The translations under genes and the position numbers were made by a program. A stretch of 64,000 nt of DNA. It comes from Arcobacter sp. LC1 (GTDB lineage Bacteria > Campylobacterota > Campylobacteria > Campylobacterales > Arcobacteraceae). The stretch lies in assembly GCA_021378565.1 (NCBI GenBank), contig JAACJU010000001.1, positions 351,458 to 415,457 of the forward strand. Reading direction: 5' to 3'. A model generated the notes under the pieces. That model did not search any database, was not told where the DNA came from, and was given only the letters and a program-made list of their open reading frames with translations. This document shows positions 7,759-17,707 of this stretch, one piece after another (positions within the stretch are counted from its first letter, which is position 1; the number at the start of each line of letters is the position of its first letter).

Positions 7759-9567
7759 TTATTCAACCGTTACAGATTTTGCCAAGTTTCGAGGCATATC
7801 AACATCATTTCCAAGTCTTATAGAAACTTCTAAAGAAAAAATCTGTAATACAATTAAAATATCAAAAAACTCAAGCATATAATGGCTTTTTTCATCTGTT
7901 TTTATAAAATCATCAGCTAAATCAAACTCCAAAGGACTAATAGCGCAAATTGTAGAATCCCTTGCACTTAGCTCCTCTACATTACTTTTAGTCTTTGTGT
8001 AAAGCATATTTTTTGGCATTAAAGCAATAGTAAAAAGTTCTTTATCAGCTAATGCAATAGGCCCGTGCTTCATCTCCCCACTAGGGTAACCCTCAGCGTG
8101 CAAATAAGAAATTTCTTTTAATTTTAAAGCGCCTTCAAGTGCCAAAGGATAAAAAACATCTCTTCCTATGAAAAAAAATCCATGCCCATGCAAATACCTT
8201 TTTGCTAATCTTCTACACTTTTCGTGTATTTTAGTTTTTACAAGTAAAGTTTTTGGTACTTCTCTTAAAGCAGATATTTCATCTTGAAGTTTCTCTTTGC
8301 TTATGTTTTTCTTAATTTCTGCAAAATACAAGCTAAGCATCCAAAGCACTAAACTTTGAGTACAAAATGCTTTGGTGCTTGCTACACCTTTTTCTATCCC
8401 TGCTCTTGTTAGAATACAAAAATCAGCCAATCTTGTCATAGAAGAATTATCCACATTACAAATCACTAAAGTTTTTAAACCAGCTTTTTTTGCCATTTTT
8501 AAAGCTTCTAATGTATCAGCAGTTTCACCACTTTGGCTAATTGCAATAAAAAGTGTTGATTTAAGAAGTAAAGGATTTTTATATCTAAACTCACTAGCAA
8601 TTTCTACCTTTACGCCGATTTTAGCCAAACGCTCAAAAAGGTAAGATGCCATCAAGGCACTATGATAACTAGTACCACAAGCACAAAGTTTTATTTCTTT
8701 TATGCTATCCACATCAAGTTTGGCTAATTCATCAAAAATGATTTTTTCACCATGAATACGCCCAAGTGTGCAGTCTCCTGCTACGTCACTTTGCTCATAA
8801 ATTTCTTTTTCCATAAAAAACCTATAGCCATCTTTTTGAGCATAAGCTTTAGATGTTGGCAATTTTGACCAAGTATAATCTTTTGAGAAAAATTCAATAT
8901 TTCCAAGCCTTGCTACCCCGCCTACTCCATCTTCAAGATAAACTACATCTTCAGCCAATCCAATCAAGGGTGCATCTGTACTAGCAAATAAAACTTCATT
9001 TTTTACCTTGCCCTTAGCTACCACCATAGGTGAACCTTTTTTAAAAAAATAAATATTTTCTGGCTCAACCTTGCTCATAAGAAGCACTGAAAATGCACCT
9101 TCTAAATGTGAAATTGCTTTTTTAAAAGCTTCTTTTGTATTGTTGCAAAGGTTATAATACTCTTCAAATAAATGAACAATTACTTCAGTATCAGTTTGTG
9201 ATATAAATTTATGACCTTTTTCTTCTAAGTCGATTTTAAGCTCTTTATAATTTTCAATGATTCCGTTATGAACTACGTAAGAGAATTCACCTAAGTGTGG
9301 GTGAGCGTTTAATTCGCTAGGTTTTCCGTGAGTTGCCCATCTAGTATGTCCTATACCGATGGCATTTTTTAAGATACTTCTATCAAGAGTTTGAACTTTT
9401 TTTTCTAGATTTGAGATTTTGCCCAAGACCTTGCAAACGCTAATATGTTCAGCATTCATAACTGCTATTCCTGCTGAGTCATATCCTCGATATTCTAATT
9501 CTTTTAAACCATCTAGTAAAACGTCAACACAATCTTTAGAGCCAATATAACCTACTATTCCACACAT
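7759..9567 (-). CDS. glmS: Glutamine-fructose-6-phosphate aminotransferase (isomerizing)
   Basis: The 602-residue protein has full-length GlmS architecture. There is an N-terminal class II glutaminase domain with nucleophile Cys2 (MCGIVGYIGS) and GHTRWATHG, then two SIS sugar-isomerase domains (CGTSYHSALMASYLFE; SQSGETADT; FFIGRDVFYPLALEGALKLKE). It ends with the conserved DMPRNLAKSVTVE. It makes glucosamine-6-phosphate, the entry to UDP-GlcNAc for peptidoglycan and LOS. No glmS ribozyme is present. A hairpin plus TTTT ends just before the ATG (9568-9590), so expression may be attenuated there. Confidence 0.96.
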   Translation of the reverse strand: MCGIVGYIGSKDCVDVLLDGLKELEYRGYDSAGIAVMNAEHISVCKVLGKISNLEKKVQTLDRSILKNAIGIGHTRWATHGKPSELNAHPHLGEFSYVVHNGIIENYKELKIDLEEKGHKFISQTDTEVIVHLFEEYYNLCNNTKEAFKKAISHLEGAFSVLLMSKVEPENIYFFKKGSPMVVAKGKVKNEVLFASTDAPLIGLAEDVVYLEDGVGGVARLGNIEFFSKDYTWSKLPTSKAYAQKDGYRFFMEKEIYEQSDVAGDCTLGRIHGEKIIFDELAKLDVDSIKEIKLCACGTSYHSALMASYLFERLAKIGVKVEIASEFRYKNPLLLKSTLFIAISQSGETADTLEALKMAKKAGLKTLVICNVDNSSMTRLADFCILTRAGIEKGVASTKAFCTQSLVLWMLSLYFAEIKKNISKEKLQDEISALREVPKTLLVKTKIHEKCRRLAKRYLHGHGFFFIGRDVFYPLALEGALKLKEISYLHAEGYPSGEMKHGPIALADKELFTIALMPKNMLYTKTKSNVEELSARDSTICAISPLEFDLADDFIKTDEKSHYMLEFFDILIVLQIFSLEVSIRLGNDVDMPRNLAKSVTVE

Positions 9568-9597
9568 AAAAAGCCTTTAATTTAAAGGCTCATTATA
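9568..9597 (-). promoter_or_regulatory. glmS leader: -10 box, palindrome and U run directly before the ATG
   Basis: On the minus strand a TATAAT lies at 9597-9592. It is followed by the palindrome AGCCTTTAAATTAAAGGCT (9590-9572), then TTTT and the glmS ATG. The right arm contains the AAAGG that would be the Shine-Dalgarno. The element can be read as a moaA terminator (7-bp stem, 5-base loop, U run), as an operator over the start point, or as a hairpin that hides the ribosome binding site. Confidence 0.5.
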
Positions 9598-9641
9598 CTT
9601 AAAATTTGCTTATATTTTGTTTAGATTTCTCTAAGCTAAAA

Positions 9642-10625
9642 TCAACCGCCTGTTTCGTAAAAAGCTCTTGATGATTTTTCATTTTCATTAGAATCTTTTC
9701 CCCATTTATTTTTCTCAGGTTTATTTCTAACTACTGTTTCTAAAATATTTTCAACTTCTTTTAAGTCATTACTCTCAACAGCTTTTTTAATATTCATAGC
9801 ATCTTCAAAATATAAACAAGGTATCAAGTGCCCCTCAGCAGTCAATCTCAAACGATTACAGCCTTTACAAAAATCATCTTTATGCGGTTCAATCACTCCA
9901 AATTCATATCCATCACCCAATCTATAATACTGCGCAGGCGAAGATGTATCTCTTGGAATTTTTACAAAATCATATTTTTTTGAAATATTTTCTAAAATTT
10001 CATCAGAAGTTAATCCCTTGATTGAAGCATTAGCATGATTATTTTCCATAAATTCAATAAATCTTATAGGATAACCCTTAGCCTTAGAAAATTCTAGCAA
10101 TTCGATTAATTCATCATCATTGATATTTTTCAAAGGAACACAATTTATTTTGATTTTAAGTCCAACATCATCAGCTGTTTGTATTCCTTTTAGGACAGTT
10201 TTAAGCACATTTTTTTGAGATATTTTTTTAACTACATCTTCTTTCAAAGAATCAAGCGAAACATTTATTCTTTTTAATCCTGAATCTTTTAACTTTTGCG
10301 CACTTTTAGGCAATAAATACCCATTTGTAGTAATTGCTAAATCAATTTCAGGCTTATAATTATAAATCATAGCAAGAAACTTATCAAGCCCCTCACGAAG
10401 CAAAGGCTCGCCTCCTGTGATTCTTACTTTATTTACACCTTTATCAATAGACAACTTAATAAATTTGAATAAATCTTCATAAGATAATAAATCTTCCCTT
10501 GGAACCCATGTAAAAGGTTTTTCAGGCATACAGTATTGACATCTAAAATTACATCTTTGAGTTACAGAAACTCTAAGATAATTTATGGTTCTTCCAAAAC
10601 TATCGACTAACATTTTATTTTCCAT
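9642..10625 (-). CDS. moaA: GTP 3',8-cyclase MoaA (molybdenum cofactor biosynthesis)
   Basis: This is a radical-SAM enzyme of 327 residues. The N-terminal cluster is C25-x3-C29-x2-C32 (CNFRCQYC). The C-terminal [4Fe-4S] site lies in [18 protein letters not shown], and the chain ends in the functional Gly-Gly (YETGG). It converts GTP to cyclic 3',8-dihydroguanosine triphosphate, the first step to molybdopterin; the two TorA-type enzymes in this window need this cofactor. Two ATGs, 10625 and 10613, are in frame. The second ([13 protein letters not shown]) fits family alignments better and has GGAAAA just upstream. Length is typical. Confidence 0.94.
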   Translation of the reverse strand: MENKMLVDSFGRTINYLRVSVTQRCNFRCQYCMPEKPFTWVPREDLLSYEDLFKFIKLSIDKGVNKVRITGGEPLLREGLDKFLAMIYNYKPEIDLAITTNGYLLPKSAQKLKDSGLKRINVSLDSLKEDVVKKISQKNVLKTVLKGIQTADDVGLKIKINCVPLKNINDDELIELLEFSKAKGYPIRFIEFMENNHANASIKGLTSDEILENISKKYDFVKIPRDTSSPAQYYRLGDGYEFGVIEPHKDDFCKGCNRLRLTAEGHLIPCLYFEDAMNIKKAVESNDLKEVENILETVVRNKPEKNKWGKDSNENEKSSRAFYETGG

Positions 10626-10752
10626 TCTTAATTTAATTTAATGTCGTAGCATAATATAACAAAACTTAAAAAACCTTCAAGTATCAAACCTTACTTGTTT
10701 TTTTATTTTATTTTTTATAAAAAATTAATATAGAATTTTTACATAAGGCTTT

Positions 10753-10774
10753 TTGAAAGTGGATTTAGTATAAT
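10753..10774 (+). promoter_or_regulatory. Promoter for the NrdG-like gene
   Basis: TATAAT at 10769-10774 is preceded by TTTAG and T-rich sequence, the usual sigma-70 pattern in Campylobacterota. A TTGAAA lies at 10753-10758 but its spacing (10 bp) is too short for a normal -35. The start ATG with AAAGAGG follows 35 bases later. Confidence 0.5.
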
Positions 10775-10808
10775 TTCAGTAATTGAAAATAAAAGAGGTT
10801 AATATCTT

Positions 10809-11480
10809 ATGAATAATTTAGCAATAAATTCAATTACTCCATATACTTTGGAAGCTTACTCAGGAATACCATCAGCTATTGTCTGGTTTAGTACCTGTAA
10901 TCTAAAATGCCAAATATGTGATAATCCAAGCTTGCTTAAGAAAAAAGGGACTATGAAAATCTCTGAAGTAATTTCTTATTTAAAAACTCAACAAGAAAAA
11001 CTAAAAGGCATAGTTCTCTCAGGTGGCGAAGCTACTATTTCAAGACAAGTTATTATGCTATGCAATGGAATAAAAGAACTAGGGTTTTTAGTAAAACTTG
11101 AAACAAATGGCACAAATCCAAAAGTCTTACAATACTTAATAGACAAAAAACTTATAAACTATGTGTCCTTAGATTTTAAGGCAAATCAAGAAAATTATGT
11201 AAAAATCACAGGTTCAAAAAAAAGTTTTTATTTAAATACACTAAAAAGTTTCAAGCTTTTAAATCGCTCAAAAATTGATTTTGAAGTAAAAACTACCTTA
11301 CATGGAAATCTTTTACACAACAAAGAATTGCTTGAAATTATAAAACTTTTTACAAAATTAAAATATCAAGGGCATTATTATATTCAAGCTTTAGATGGTG
11401 TGAATGTAGAATTAGACAAAGAAGAATTGATAGCCGAGGGCAAAAAAAGTAATATTATAGTTGCATTTAAAAATATCTAA
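10809..11480 (+). CDS. nrdG: NrdG-like anaerobic ribonucleotide reductase activating protein (radical SAM)
   Basis: The 223-residue protein has a radical-SAM cluster C30-x3-C34-x2-C37 (CNLKCQIC), the GlyGlu motif VLSGGEATI, and a LETNGTNP strand, as in NrdG/PflA-type activases. The likely role is to generate the glycyl radical on NrdD for anaerobic dNTP synthesis; NrdD itself is not in the window. It is divergent from moaA. An inverted repeat that overlaps its stop codon can terminate the transcript. Other activases of the same fold cannot be excluded from sequence alone. Confidence 0.75.
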   Translation: MNNLAINSITPYTLEAYSGIPSAIVWFSTCNLKCQICDNPSLLKKKGTMKISEVISYLKTQQEKLKGIVLSGGEATISRQVIMLCNGIKELGFLVKLETNGTNPKVLQYLIDKKLINYVSLDFKANQENYVKITGSKKSFYLNTLKSFKLLNRSKIDFEVKTTLHGNLLHNKELLEIIKLFTKLKYQGHYYIQALDGVNVELDKEELIAEGKKSNIIVAFKNI

Positions 11481-11510
11481 GATTAGTTTTTTAAAAATCT
11501 TAGATATATT
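11474..11510 (+). terminator. Hairpin terminator overlapping the nrdG stop
   Basis: TATCTAAGATT (11474-11484) pairs with AATCTTAGATA (11496-11506) around an 11-base loop, followed by TATTTTCT. The left arm contains the TAA stop codon of the NrdG-like gene. Confidence 0.55.
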
Positions 11511-11696
11511 TTCTAGGACTTTAAAATTCTAATATCGTCGTTTTGCTTTGGTACTTTTACCTCATACTAATATAAAATGATTACAAAAAAATCAAGTTTT
11601 TCTATGAAACTATTTCATCAAAAAAAATACCTTATGAATATTACAGCATGGCTTAGATAGACTACTTCTAATTAGTATAATTAAGAGGTATTATAA

Positions 11697-14600
11697 ATGT
11701 TTCAAAAGTCGGTTTTAAAAAGCTTTAAACAAGATAATGGTTTAATAGCTCAAAGATGGGCAAACTTTCAAAATTATTTATCAAAAAAAGAGGCCATAAA
11801 ATCTTTTAAAGAAGAAGAATATCAAGATGGCTTTTTAAAAGATGTATTCGAAGAATGTTTGGGATATACATTAAAAACTACACGACCAGATAATTTTAAT
11901 CTAGAGCGAGAAAAGAAAAATGAAACAGACGCAAAAAAAGCTGATGGAGCTATTTATGTTGATGGTAAAGTTACAGGAGTTATAGAGCTTAAAGGGCAGG
12001 ACACAAAGAATCTTGATAAAGTTACAGACCAAGCTTTTGGTTATCAATCTAAAAATTCTTATGCTAAATATGTGATTGTTACAAACTTTGATGAACTTAG
12101 ATTTTTTGTTGATAAAGCTACAGATTATGAAAAGTTTTCACTTTTTGATTTAGATTATAATGGATTTAAAAAACTTCATCTTATACTATCTTATGAAAGT
12201 ATTTCACAAAATATTCCTGCTATTATAAAAGAAAAATCTCTTAGCTTTGAACAAGATATTTCAAAAACACTATATAAAGATTTTTCATCATTTAGGACTA
12301 ATCTATTTGAAAATTTAGTCAAAAACAATGACTTGGATAAATCTTTATTACTTAGACAAACACAAAAATTATGTGACAAAATAATTTTTATTTTATTTGC
12401 AGAAGATAGAGGACTCTTAACACCAAACACTATTAAAAAGATTAGAGAAAGTCACAAAAATGATGGTTTTGGCGATAGAACTATGTATGACTATTACAAA
12501 CTTTATTTTGATGCCATAAATAAAGGAAATGAAAAACTAAATATTGCAAAATACAATGGTGGATTATTTGCAGAAGATGAAAAACTAGATAGCTTGATAA
12601 TAGATGATTCTATGCTAGATTTAGATGCACAAAAATTAAGTGATTATGATTTTGAAAGTGATATATCTGTAAATATTTTAGGGCATATTTTTGAACATAG
12701 CTTAACTGATTTAGAAGAAATAAATGCTTCAATCAACGATGCAGTTTTTGATAAGACTAAAACAAAAAGAAAAAAAGATGGAGTGTTTTATACCCCTGAA
12801 TATATCACTAAATATATTGTGGATAATACCTTAGGAAAGCTATGCAAAGAGAAAAAAGATGAATTAAAACTTACAAAAATAGCAGAGCCAAAAAATCGTA
12901 AAAAGCTTGGGAAAAAAGAGAAAGAATTAAAAAATAATTTAGAAGAATATAAAGCTTGGCTTTTTAGTTTAAAAATCCTTGACCCTGCTTGTGGTAGTGG
13001 AGCATTTCTAAATCAAGCCTTAGAATTTTTGATAAAAGAGCATAAATCTTTGCAAGATGATTTAGCTATTATGGGTGATATATTTTTCTCTTATGCAGTT
13101 GAAGAAAGTGTGCTAGAAAACAATCTATACGGAGTAGATATAAATGAAAATGCAGTTGAAATAGCTAAACTTTCTTTATGGCTTCGAACTGCAAAAGAGG
13201 GAAGACTTTTAACAACATTAGCAGATAAAATACTTTGTGAAAACTCACTTTTCAATATGCCGTTTGAAGAAAATACTTTTGATGTAATTATTGGTAATCC
13301 TCCTTATGTAAGACAAGAATCAATAAAAGAACTAAAACCACAACTTGAAAAAAAGTATAAAGTTTATACTGGAACATCAGATTTATACGTTTATTTCTAT
13401 GAACTTGCTTTTAAAATGCTAAAAGAAAATTCTTTAATGGGATATATTTGTTCTAATAAATTTTATAAGGCAAAGTATGGAATCAACCTAAGAAAATACA
13501 TTTTAGATAATGTAACCATATTAGAATTTACAGATTTTGGAGATAAAAAAGTATTTGAAGATGCAATCGTAACTAGTGATATTAATATATTCAAAAAATC
13601 AGCACCAGATAATAATATTTTTAAAGTTACAAATAAAGATTTAACTACATATTATAAAATGGAACAACAAAATTTAAATAAGTTAGGTTTTGTATTTTTA
13701 CCAAAATATAAATTAGATTTAAAAGAAAAAATTGAAAAAAATGGGATAATTCTTAAAAAATGGGATATTCAAATAAAATCAGGGATAAAAACAGGTTTTA
13801 ATGAAGCCTTTATTATAGGCGAAGATAAGAAAAATGAATTAATAAAATTAGATTCTAAAAACAAAGAAATTATTAAACCTTATTTGAGGGGGCGAAATAT
13901 AAAACAATATGATTATGAACTTGCAAATAAATATATTATCGTTTCAAAATATAAAGGAAATGAAGAATTAAAAAGTAGCTACCCAACAATATTCCATTAT
14001 TTAGAAACTTATAAAGATAAATTAATACAGAGAGGACAAGTCGAAAATGGACAACATCATTGGTTAGAATTAGATAATAACCCTCAACAGCATTATTTTA
14101 AATTGTTAGATAATCCAAAAATAATTTGGATTGAATTGAGTGATTTAGGTAAATTTACAATTGATGAAAGTGGTGCCTATGTTGATATGACAATATTTTT
14201 TATAACTGGCGAAAGCCTTAAATATTTATTATCTCTTTTGAATTCTAAATTAATATTTTGGTATTTTAATATAATATGTGCTGAATCAGGAGTGGGTACG
14301 AATAGATGGAAAAAAACTTATGTAGAGCAACTTCCTATTCCAAAAATAAATATCGAAGAAAAAAAACCTTTTATAAACTTTGCTAACAATATTTTAGAAG
14401 CAAAACGAAAAATAAAAGATTATAAAATTTTACTAAAAGAATCAATAATTAGTAATAATTTTGATAGAGAAATAAAACTAAAAGCAGAGATTGAAAACTT
14501 TGAAAAAATAGTTATAGCTAGTGAAAACGAGATTGACAGTATGGTTTATAAACTTTATAAACTTACAGATGAAGAAATAAAAATTATAGAAGGCAAATAA
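11697..14600 (+). CDS. Type IIG restriction-modification enzyme (Eco57I-like fusion)
   Basis: This single 967-residue chain has an N-terminal PD-(D/E)xK nuclease (Asp83, Glu97-Leu-Lys99), a helical linker, and an N6-adenine methyltransferase core. The core has DGVFYTPEYITKYIV near 361, SAM motif I LDPACGSGAF at 428-437 and catalytic NPPY at 534-537. The C-terminal target-recognition region includes the TRD-like KPYLRGRNIKQY stretch and the AESGVGTNRWKK segment typical of TaqI/Eco57I-family enzymes. It methylates host DNA at a specific asymmetric site and cuts unmethylated DNA. There is no separate methylase or specificity gene. A remnant of another defence-type gene follows immediately. An AAGAGG ribosome binding site precedes the ATG. 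Recognition sequence unknown. Confidence 0.88.
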   Translation: MFQKSVLKSFKQDNGLIAQRWANFQNYLSKKEAIKSFKEEEYQDGFLKDVFEECLGYTLKTTRPDNFNLEREKKNETDAKKADGAIYVDGKVTGVIELKGQDTKNLDKVTDQAFGYQSKNSYAKYVIVTNFDELRFFVDKATDYEKFSLFDLDYNGFKKLHLILSYESISQNIPAIIKEKSLSFEQDISKTLYKDFSSFRTNLFENLVKNNDLDKSLLLRQTQKLCDKIIFILFAEDRGLLTPNTIKKIRESHKNDGFGDRTMYDYYKLYFDAINKGNEKLNIAKYNGGLFAEDEKLDSLIIDDSMLDLDAQKLSDYDFESDISVNILGHIFEHSLTDLEEINASINDAVFDKTKTKRKKDGVFYTPEYITKYIVDNTLGKLCKEKKDELKLTKIAEPKNRKKLGKKEKELKNNLEEYKAWLFSLKILDPACGSGAFLNQALEFLIKEHKSLQDDLAIMGDIFFSYAVEESVLENNLYGVDINENAVEIAKLSLWLRTAKEGRLLTTLADKILCENSLFNMPFEENTFDVIIGNPPYVRQESIKELKPQLEKKYKVYTGTSDLYVYFYELAFKMLKENSLMGYICSNKFYKAKYGINLRKYILDNVTILEFTDFGDKKVFEDAIVTSDINIFKKSAPDNNIFKVTNKDLTTYYKMEQQNLNKLGFVFLPKYKLDLKEKIEKNGIILKKWDIQIKSGIKTGFNEAFIIGEDKKNELIKLDSKNKEIIKPYLRGRNIKQYDYELANKYIIVSKYKGNEELKSSYPTIFHYLETYKDKLIQRGQVENGQHHWLELDNNPQQHYFKLLDNPKIIWIELSDLGKFTIDESGAYVDMTIFFITGESLKYLLSLLNSKLIFWYFNIICAESGVGTNRWKKTYVEQLPIPKINIEEKKPFINFANNILEAKRKIKDYKILLKESIISNNFDREIKLKAEIENFEKIVIASENEIDSMVYKLYKLTDEEIKIIEGK

Positions 14601-14849
14601 ATTGGAAATAACTCTGCATTAGGTAGCTGTTTAAATCAATTAGATTTTGATTTTAGTAGAAGTTTTAAAGAAGGAATCACTAAAATGTATAATTGGACTT
14701 CGCAAGATGGAGGAATTAGACATGCAAACAGTGATGAAGAAATTACAATCTCATTTGAAGATGCTAAGTATATGTTGGTTATTTGCTCAGCATTTGTAAA
14801 TTATCTTATTGCTAAAAAAGCAAAAAATAAAGTAAAAGAACAATCTTAA
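14601..14849 (+). pseudogene. C-terminal remnant of an abortive-infection-type (AbiJ-like) protein
   Basis: Directly behind the restriction enzyme stop codon, and in the same frame, 82 codons read as protein and end in TAA at 14847-14849. The pattern FSRSFKEGITKMYNWTSQ, GGIRHAN, FEDAKYMLVICSAFVNYL resembles the C-terminal part of AbiJ-like proteins as I remember them (..LYGYTSDEGGIRHA...FDEAKFMLVSCSAFVNYL). There is no start codon or upstream part, so it is a 5'-truncated fragment. The junction suggests that the restriction gene replaced or was inserted into the front of an older defence gene. Family assignment is by memory of the motif only. Confidence 0.55.
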
Positions 14850-14921
14850 CAAAAATAAAATCTTAAATATTAAGTAATTATTATTTATTTTATTGAGAAC
14901 TCTTTTTATTTAAATTAGGCA

Positions 14922-16172
14922 TTAAATACCCATATATTTCTCTAAAACCTTAGGAATCTCAATATCGCCATTTTCGCATTGATAATTTTCCATAATAGCC
15001 ACTAAAGTTCGTCCAACTGCTAGGCTTGAGCCATTCAAAGTATGGACTAAGTCATTTTTCTTAGCATTTTTATATCGTATTTTTGCTCTTCTTGCTTGAA
15101 AAGATTTTGTATTTGAGATTGATGAAATTTCTCTATATTTATTTTGCCCAGGTAGCCAAACTTCTAAGTCGATAGTTTTACAAGCGCTAAAGCCCAAATC
15201 CCCGCCACAAAGCAATACTTTTTGATGAGCAAGCCCTAAAGAACTAAGCAAGTCGCTTGCAGTTTGCACCATGTATTCAAACATTTCTTCGCTCTGCTCT
15301 GGTTTTGTAATAGCCACTAGTTCCACCTTATCAAATTGATGCTGTCTTATTAACCCTCTAGTATCTCTGCCTGCACTTCCTGCTTCTTTTCTAAAGCAAG
15401 GTGTATAAGCAGTAAGCTTCAAAGGCAAATCACAAGCTTGGATAATCTCATCAGCATAAAGGTTTGTTAAAGCTACTTCAGCAGTTGGCAAAAGATACAA
15501 ATCTTCACCCTCGATTTTAAATAAATCCTCAGCAAATTTTGGAAGATTTCCAGTACCCTCTAAAGCAGTAGAATTTACCATAAAAGGCACGTACCATTCT
15601 TCAAAACCTCTTTTTTTATTAAATTCAAGCATGTAATTTATCAAAGCACGCTCAAGTTTTGCACCGATTCCACTTAAGGCTGAAAATCTAGTTTTTGCTA
15701 ATTTAACCCCTCTTTTTGCATCTATCCAAGAATTTTGCTCTCCTAAGTCCCAATGCTCTTTTGGCATAAAATCAAAAGTTGGCTTTTCTCCAATCTGACA
15801 TAAAACCACATTTTCATCTTCGCTTAAACCAAGTGGCACTTCATCATCAGGAATATTAGCAAGTCCTAAAAGACTTTTTCTTAAAACTTCTTCTTTATCT
15901 TTCAAGCTTAGCTCTAAGCTAGATTTTGCTTCTTTTAAATCATTAATCTCCACTTCTAAAGTCTTAGTTTCTAATCCATTTTTTTTGGCATTTCCAAAAC
16001 TTTTTGATAAAATATTTTGCTTAGAACTTATATCTTCTAGTTTTTTTCTCAAATCTTTCGTATCTAAAGATAAGTCTTTTAGCTCCACTAAATCTTGACT
16101 TTTTATACCTTTTTTAAAAAGCTTCTTTGCTGTTTCTTCAAAGTTATTTTGTAATAGTTTTATATCAATCAT
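14922..16172 (-). CDS. serS: Seryl-tRNA synthetase
   Basis: The 416-residue protein has the N-terminal tRNA-binding coiled coil (about 25-105) followed by a class II aminoacyl-tRNA synthetase core. Visible signatures are GTGNLPKF, motif 2 at [47 protein letters not shown], and motif 3 near [19 protein letters not shown]. It charges tRNA-Ser. Length and motif order are normal, and it starts with ATG. Confidence 0.96.
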   Translation of the reverse strand: MIDIKLLQNNFEETAKKLFKKGIKSQDLVELKDLSLDTKDLRKKLEDISSKQNILSKSFGNAKKNGLETKTLEVEINDLKEAKSSLELSLKDKEEVLRKSLLGLANIPDDEVPLGLSEDENVVLCQIGEKPTFDFMPKEHWDLGEQNSWIDAKRGVKLAKTRFSALSGIGAKLERALINYMLEFNKKRGFEEWYVPFMVNSTALEGTGNLPKFAEDLFKIEGEDLYLLPTAEVALTNLYADEIIQACDLPLKLTAYTPCFRKEAGSAGRDTRGLIRQHQFDKVELVAITKPEQSEEMFEYMVQTASDLLSSLGLAHQKVLLCGGDLGFSACKTIDLEVWLPGQNKYREISSISNTKSFQARRAKIRYKNAKKNDLVHTLNGSSLAVGRTLVAIMENYQCENGDIEIPKVLEKYMGI

Positions 16173-16291
16173 ATTTTTTAGTCCTTATATTCGTAATGCT
16201 TGAGTTTTATTTATTTATTTTAGCAAAATATTTCTAAATAAATATCTAAAGTTTTGTGAAGTAAAAAAATTTTTAAAAAACTTAAAATATC

Positions 16292-17164
16292 CTAGCTAAA
16301 AAGTTCGATAAATTTATGTTTATATCGCATAAGCATAGAAATATTGCCTTTCAAGCCTCCTTGATGAATATAAATAAGCTCTTTTTCATCTTTGAAATAT
16401 TCAAAAACAATCCTCAAACCTTGCATATCATAAAGCAAATCAAACTCAATATTAAGCTCTTTTAAAAGCTCTAAATAAAGCTCAATATTTTCCTTATAAA
16501 GTTGACCAAAATGATATTTTTTCTCTAAGTTTAAAATCTTTGGAAAATATGAATTATTAGTTTCAAGTTGCTTAAACTGCTTTTTTAGATAAGTTTCATC
16601 ACCTGCACATGCACAAGTAAAAACTTGGCAAGATAAGTTTTTTTGTAAGTATAACGCTGAAGTTCCTGTACCACTTGGCAAAAATATTTTTGGATTTTTT
16701 AAGTTATTTTTTAAGATAAATTCTTTTAACTCGTTAGCTAAGATTTTAAGCCCATATTCAGCTTCTTTGACTGCTCCACCTTCTTTTATAAAAAGTGTAT
16801 CGTTATCCAAATTTTCAATAACTTTTCTTGGAATCTGCGAAGTAGAAATCTTCATATTATTTCTTAAAGCATTTTCATAATTTCCGTTAGGATTTTGCCT
16901 TAGAAAACTTGAAATATGCTTAGTATAGTATTCAAAATCCCACGATTTTAAAGCACAAAGTACAGATAAAGAATACATAGCATTTGACTGGTTTGAGCCG
17001 TAAGAGACAAGTTTTTTTATACCTTCAAAATCATGATTTAAAAAATAATGAAATTTTCTAGCTTTATTCCCGCTAAAATCTTCACTTAGTAAGTCATCTC
17101 TTTTTAGAAAAAAGCAAAATTGCTTAAATTTTAGCTTTTGTAAGGGTGGATTTATAAAATTCAT
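16292..17164 (-). CDS. PLP-dependent enzyme, ACC deaminase / D-cysteine desulfhydrase family
   Basis: The 290-residue protein has the fold-type II PLP signature of this family. FFLKRDDLL is followed by SGNKARKFHYFL, where Lys of GNKARK is the expected Schiff-base lysine; then KLVSYGSNQSNAMYSL and FLPSGTGTSALYL, the phosphate-binding Gly-rich loop. Family members deaminate 1-aminocyclopropane-1-carboxylate or desulfurate D-cysteine. The substrate cannot be told here. It is about 40 residues shorter than the usual 325-340. It is divergent from exbB. Confidence 0.78.
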   Translation of the reverse strand: MNFINPPLQKLKFKQFCFFLKRDDLLSEDFSGNKARKFHYFLNHDFEGIKKLVSYGSNQSNAMYSLSVLCALKSWDFEYYTKHISSFLRQNPNGNYENALRNNMKISTSQIPRKVIENLDNDTLFIKEGGAVKEAEYGLKILANELKEFILKNNLKNPKIFLPSGTGTSALYLQKNLSCQVFTCACAGDETYLKKQFKQLETNNSYFPKILNLEKKYHFGQLYKENIELYLELLKELNIEFDLLYDMQGLRIVFEYFKDEKELIYIHQGGLKGNISMLMRYKHKFIELFS

Positions 17165-17210
17165 ACATAAATTATACTAGAATAAGCAAAAAAATTCATA
17201 AAGGAAAATA

Positions 17211-17693
17211 ATGAATCTTATTGATTATATTCAAAAAGGTGGAGTTATTGTTTATATTTTATTAATATTAAATTTTATCGGTTACATTATCATAATCTAT
17301 AAAGGTTTAATCCTAATAAAAAAATCAAAACTAGAACAGCAAATTTGCGAAAAACTTAAAAAAAGAGCCTATAAAAATAAAGATGATGCTGTTGATTTTG
17401 AAGTATCTAAGCTTGAGTCTGGTTTAAATGTTATAAAAAATATCGCTACCATTTCGCCCTTACTTGGACTTTTAGGAACTGTTGTAGGGATTTTAAAATC
17501 TTTTGAGTCAATCTCAGCTCACGGACTTGGAAACCCTTCTGTGTTCTCAGGTGGTATCTCTATAGCTTTGATTACTACTGTTGCTGGGCTAATCGTAGCA
17601 ATTCCACATTATTTATTTTATAATTATTATATTTCTATTTTAAATCGCCTTGAAATTACTTTGAAAAATACCTTAAGCAATAATATAAAATAA
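17211..17693 (+). CDS. exbB: ExbB/TolQ/MotA-family proton channel subunit
   Basis: The 160-residue protein has three membrane segments (about 14-34, 78-100 and 117-140) and the family core LLGLLGTVVGILKSFESI followed by GGISIALITTVAGLIVAIPHYL. With ExbD it uses the proton gradient to energise TonB-dependent outer-membrane transport. It is translated 14 bp ahead of exbD. No tonB gene or TonB-dependent receptor is in the window. Confidence 0.88.
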   Translation: MNLIDYIQKGGVIVYILLILNFIGYIIIIYKGLILIKKSKLEQQICEKLKKRAYKNKDDAVDFEVSKLESGLNVIKNIATISPLLGLLGTVVGILKSFESISAHGLGNPSVFSGGISIALITTVAGLIVAIPHYLFYNYYISILNRLEITLKNTLSNNIK

Positions 17694-17707
17694 GATAGAG
17701 AGTTAAA

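Noticed and set aside
7759-9700. glmS ribozyme
   Set aside because: The leader is too short and has none of the ribozyme core; glmS ribozymes belong to Gram-positive bacteria.
11676-11681. TATAAT just upstream of the type IIG gene
   Set aside because: It lies only 15 bases before the ATG, so a transcript starting from it would lack the AAGAGG ribosome binding site; not a credible promoter for this gene.
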